This document shows positions 61,289-64,000 of a stretch of 64,000 nucleotides of DNA, in pieces. The position numbers and the translations under genes are program-made. Position 1 is the stretch's first letter. Each line of letters starts with the position of its first letter. The DNA is from Apostichopus californicus (lineage: Eukaryota; Echinodermata; Holothuroidea; Aspidochirotida; Stichopodidae): contig JAIPMN010000470.1 of assembly GCA_020650975.1 (NCBI GenBank), positions 1-64,000 on the forward strand, read 5' to 3'. A model generated the notes under the pieces. That model made no database searches and was not told where the DNA came from. It saw only the letters and a list, made by a program, of their open reading frames with translations.

Positions 61289-64000
61289 TCCAGAAGATGG
61301 AATCGCTATGGTGAAGAGCAATCATAAAGCACTCTTGTGACTTTCAACTGTAAAACAGTGTTCACCTTTGCTGATGTGTGAATGTGAATAGCAGTAGCAT
61401 TGTACACAGGTGGGAAAGCAGTGGCTTTCACACTCTGCACAGGGTCAACAGGCCCTCAGTGCAGAGAGCGAGAGAGTATTCATAATATAACACTCATGTC
61501 CTGGAAAAGAGGTGTTTAAGATCTTGATTTTATACTGGGATCGGATCCCACGGTGTTTTATAGATATGAGAAACATTTCTGTCAAAGAGGATTTCAATCG
61601 AATTTGATAACGGTCTTGCAGCCTTCTGGGCTGATTTAATGGTTTCCATAGATACCAGGGCTCTGTAAGATGGAGCAGATTTGTCAATGTTTGATGCAGC
61701 AGTAGGTCTGATGTCTACTCCTGATGGATAGTTAAGGTCATTGTTAGAAGGATATTTATTTATCTGTGATAAGACGTTGTCCAGCCTGTGTGCCCGTCAG
61801 ATTATTAATTCCTTGTAGGTACGGTAGTGCAGTCGTTAGCTTTAGCAGCAGTTGATGCTTCTGTCAGTGGTACATTAACCTTCAAAAAGATTTTCACCCG
61901 TAGGTTTGTGGTATTTCGGCAAATACATGACACAGTTCACTGCAAAATCTACTGCTTTATCAACTGTTGCTGTTACAAGAAGCAAAAGTGTGTTCTTTTT
62001 CAAATATCTGAAGGCTAAGTCTTTTTACCTTTCAGAGAGAAGCAGAAAGACTGTATTCTAACATCATCTCAGCCCTTGCTCTCACCCAATCTCTCTGATG
62101 ATTTTTTAAGTTTTTTGAATCCTTGCTTGCAATTACTCCTGTTTCATGCCTCACAACCATTAATTCATCATAGACTTCAGTAGTCATCCTGGTACAGCAA
62201 ATAAAAATATAATAATAATAATAATAATAATGCTTCTTCTTTCCATCATCATATCTTTCCATCATCATTATTGTGCATTTATAAAATGCATCTCAATACA
62301 TGGATGAGCCAAGATGTAGGAAATTCCCTCAAATAGCTGAACCCTAATTGGCATCGAACAAAATTTAAAAAAAAAGGTTCTCTAATCTTTTCTATAGGTT
62401 TAATAACACTGTAACATTCATAAGGAATGGCTGGAAAAGAAAAATGCAACCATGGTTACAGAAGTAATTAAGAACAATTATGAAATTTCTCTTTATTAAT
62501 ATCTTTTATAAGTGGACGTATTCTCATGATCCAAAGTTATTGCTAATAATTTGTTACATCATTCAAAACATTACACCTTTTTTCAAAAATGTGGTTTCCC
62601 TGATCGAACCTCTGCAGAGGTGTACTGAAAGTTTGCGATGTGCTGTGGGAGGAAACTTTATCGCGAGAGAGGCGGGCTGATTAGGAAAACCTGTTGGGCA
62701 GTGTTTCCTCATAGTTCAGGATCGTTTCAATGGGTTAAATAAGCACCTCAGATGTTAATTATTTATATTTATGGTAGATAACCTGAATCATACAACCCCC
62801 CATTCACCCCCTCCCCAATTACTAAAAGCACTACCCTAAAGCAGATACTTGTCTCATTTGCAAAATTCATTTTTGAAATCAACCCCCAATATCCAAAATT
62901 TTACAAAGTACAAACAAGGTTGTGATGTCACAGATTCACTTCACTTCCTACAACAAAGTTTGTGTGGACTGTGCATTTGGGTGGACAGATACAGAACTAA
63001 CCATTTAAAAGACTCACAGAAAGAAGAAGTTATTGGATATCCCAAATTCATCAGAATGGTTGAAACCTGTATTGTTATGGTTCACTCCTGATACCAAACA
63101 ACCACCTTTTATACAGGTCTGACCTAAAGCAGTAAGATAATTGGGTGGGGAGGGGGGGGGGAGAGATTATGAGGAAGATGGGGCAATGAGAGCTTTTATG
63201 TTGATTGAATTTCATGGTTTGTTTAAAGTAGCACAACATCTTGCTGAAAATTGGAATTAATCTATAGGGGTTTTTAATGACCCTGTAGGTTCTCTAATTT
63301 ATCAAATCTATGTACGCTGTTTCTTAAGACTCTTATATTCTGTATTTCCGACTCTTTTGTAAACACCTCAAGGGTTCCCCTTTCACCTTATTTTCCTTCA
63401 TTTATATTTGTCTTCTCTTTTCCTCATTGAGTTTAATTAGAAAATTCATTCAATTCAGTTTTATACCATCAAAATGTTTAAGGATTTTGATTTTTTTTTT
63501 TTTCCCCTTCTGTAATTGTGTAATATTTGTTGTGAATTTGCTTAAATATATGATCAAATCAGCCTTGATTGTAGTAAAAACAAGAGATTGTATCGTTCAT
63601 AGTTAAAGCTTTCTATTTGCCAATCCATGCTTTAATTTGTAGAACTTATATTGAAAATATGATACAGTTATGTATTCAAAAGTATTTAGCAGCTACTTGG
63701 CAGACCAATAAAAATTGGTCACAGAATAATAAATCGAAAAATTAAACTAAGAAACACGTTATGGCATCTTTAGCTCATGTCCTAACAAGTGATTTCAAAG
63801 AAAACACTTAAATTTATTTGCAAATTAAATATTAAAAATGTGATGAAATTGAGTGGTTTGATGGTCATTTTGTTCTAATCCATCCTCAGTCTTTCCCGAG
63901 CAGTCTCCATGTAATAAAAGAGTATTTATATATCACCAAAAAGACAAAAATATGAAGTCATATCCTTGCCAGTGGTCCCTGAATGCTTACTCATATTGCT
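61289..64000 (+). other. WDR20 3' UTR and downstream flank
   Basis: AT-rich DNA without a recognised gene. Candidate AATAAA signals lie at 62200-62205 and near 63705, and an (ATA)n run at about 62209-62230. Frames at 61827-62018, 62032-62268 and 62849-63091 have no domain and fit chance. Confidence 0.55.

Noticed and set aside
1-64000. Endogenous virus, LTR element or large coding transposon
   Set aside because: No reverse transcriptase, integrase, capsid or envelope-like frame and no long terminal repeats were recognised on either strand.

Overview
This is a low-GC animal (metazoan) genomic window. It has three multi-exon protein genes with canonical GT-AG introns, very long introns, tRNA-derived SINEs, a hAT-type MITE and many minisatellites. 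I see no operons, bacterial genes, CRISPR arrays or rRNA. The proteins, the intron sizes and the ATT-tailed tRNA SINEs fit a marine invertebrate deuterostome. An echinoderm such as a sea cucumber is my best guess, but the assignment is inference.

Layout. (1) 1-28341, minus strand: the 5' part of a novel-type (epsilon/eta) protein kinase C gene. Exon 1 (27976-28341) and exon 2 (15552-15612) encode an N-terminal C2 domain. They are separated by a 12.4 kb intron. C1, kinase and C-terminal exons were not found, so they probably lie beyond the left edge. The rest of this part is noncoding: a tRNA-SINE, a complete 374-bp hAT MITE with its 8-bp target duplication, a foldback element and several tandem duplications. 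(2) 28342-35880: intergenic DNA between divergent genes. (3) 35881-37577, plus strand: a complete four-exon ISCA2 gene for a mitochondrial A-type iron-sulfur assembly protein (152 aa, with the C-x64-C-x-C cysteines). (4) 39584-61288, plus strand: a complete four-exon WDR20 gene (541 aa, WD40 partner of the USP12/USP46-WDR48 deubiquitinases). Its 15.8 kb first intron carries a palindromic 42-bp minisatellite, a tRNA-like SINE and an 86-nt hairpin. Its third intron carries a purine-rich 32-bp minisatellite. (5) 61289-64000: 3' UTR and/or flanking DNA.

The three genes act in unrelated processes (lipid signalling, Fe-S assembly, deubiquitination), so the cluster is not a functional module. All three human counterparts (PRKCH, ISCA2, WDR20) lie on chromosome arm 14q, so the window probably preserves an ancient linkage group. 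I did not find a convincing new biological system. The most unusual items are the palindrome-cored minisatellite, the intronic 86-nt hairpin and the possible alternative C-terminus of WDR20.
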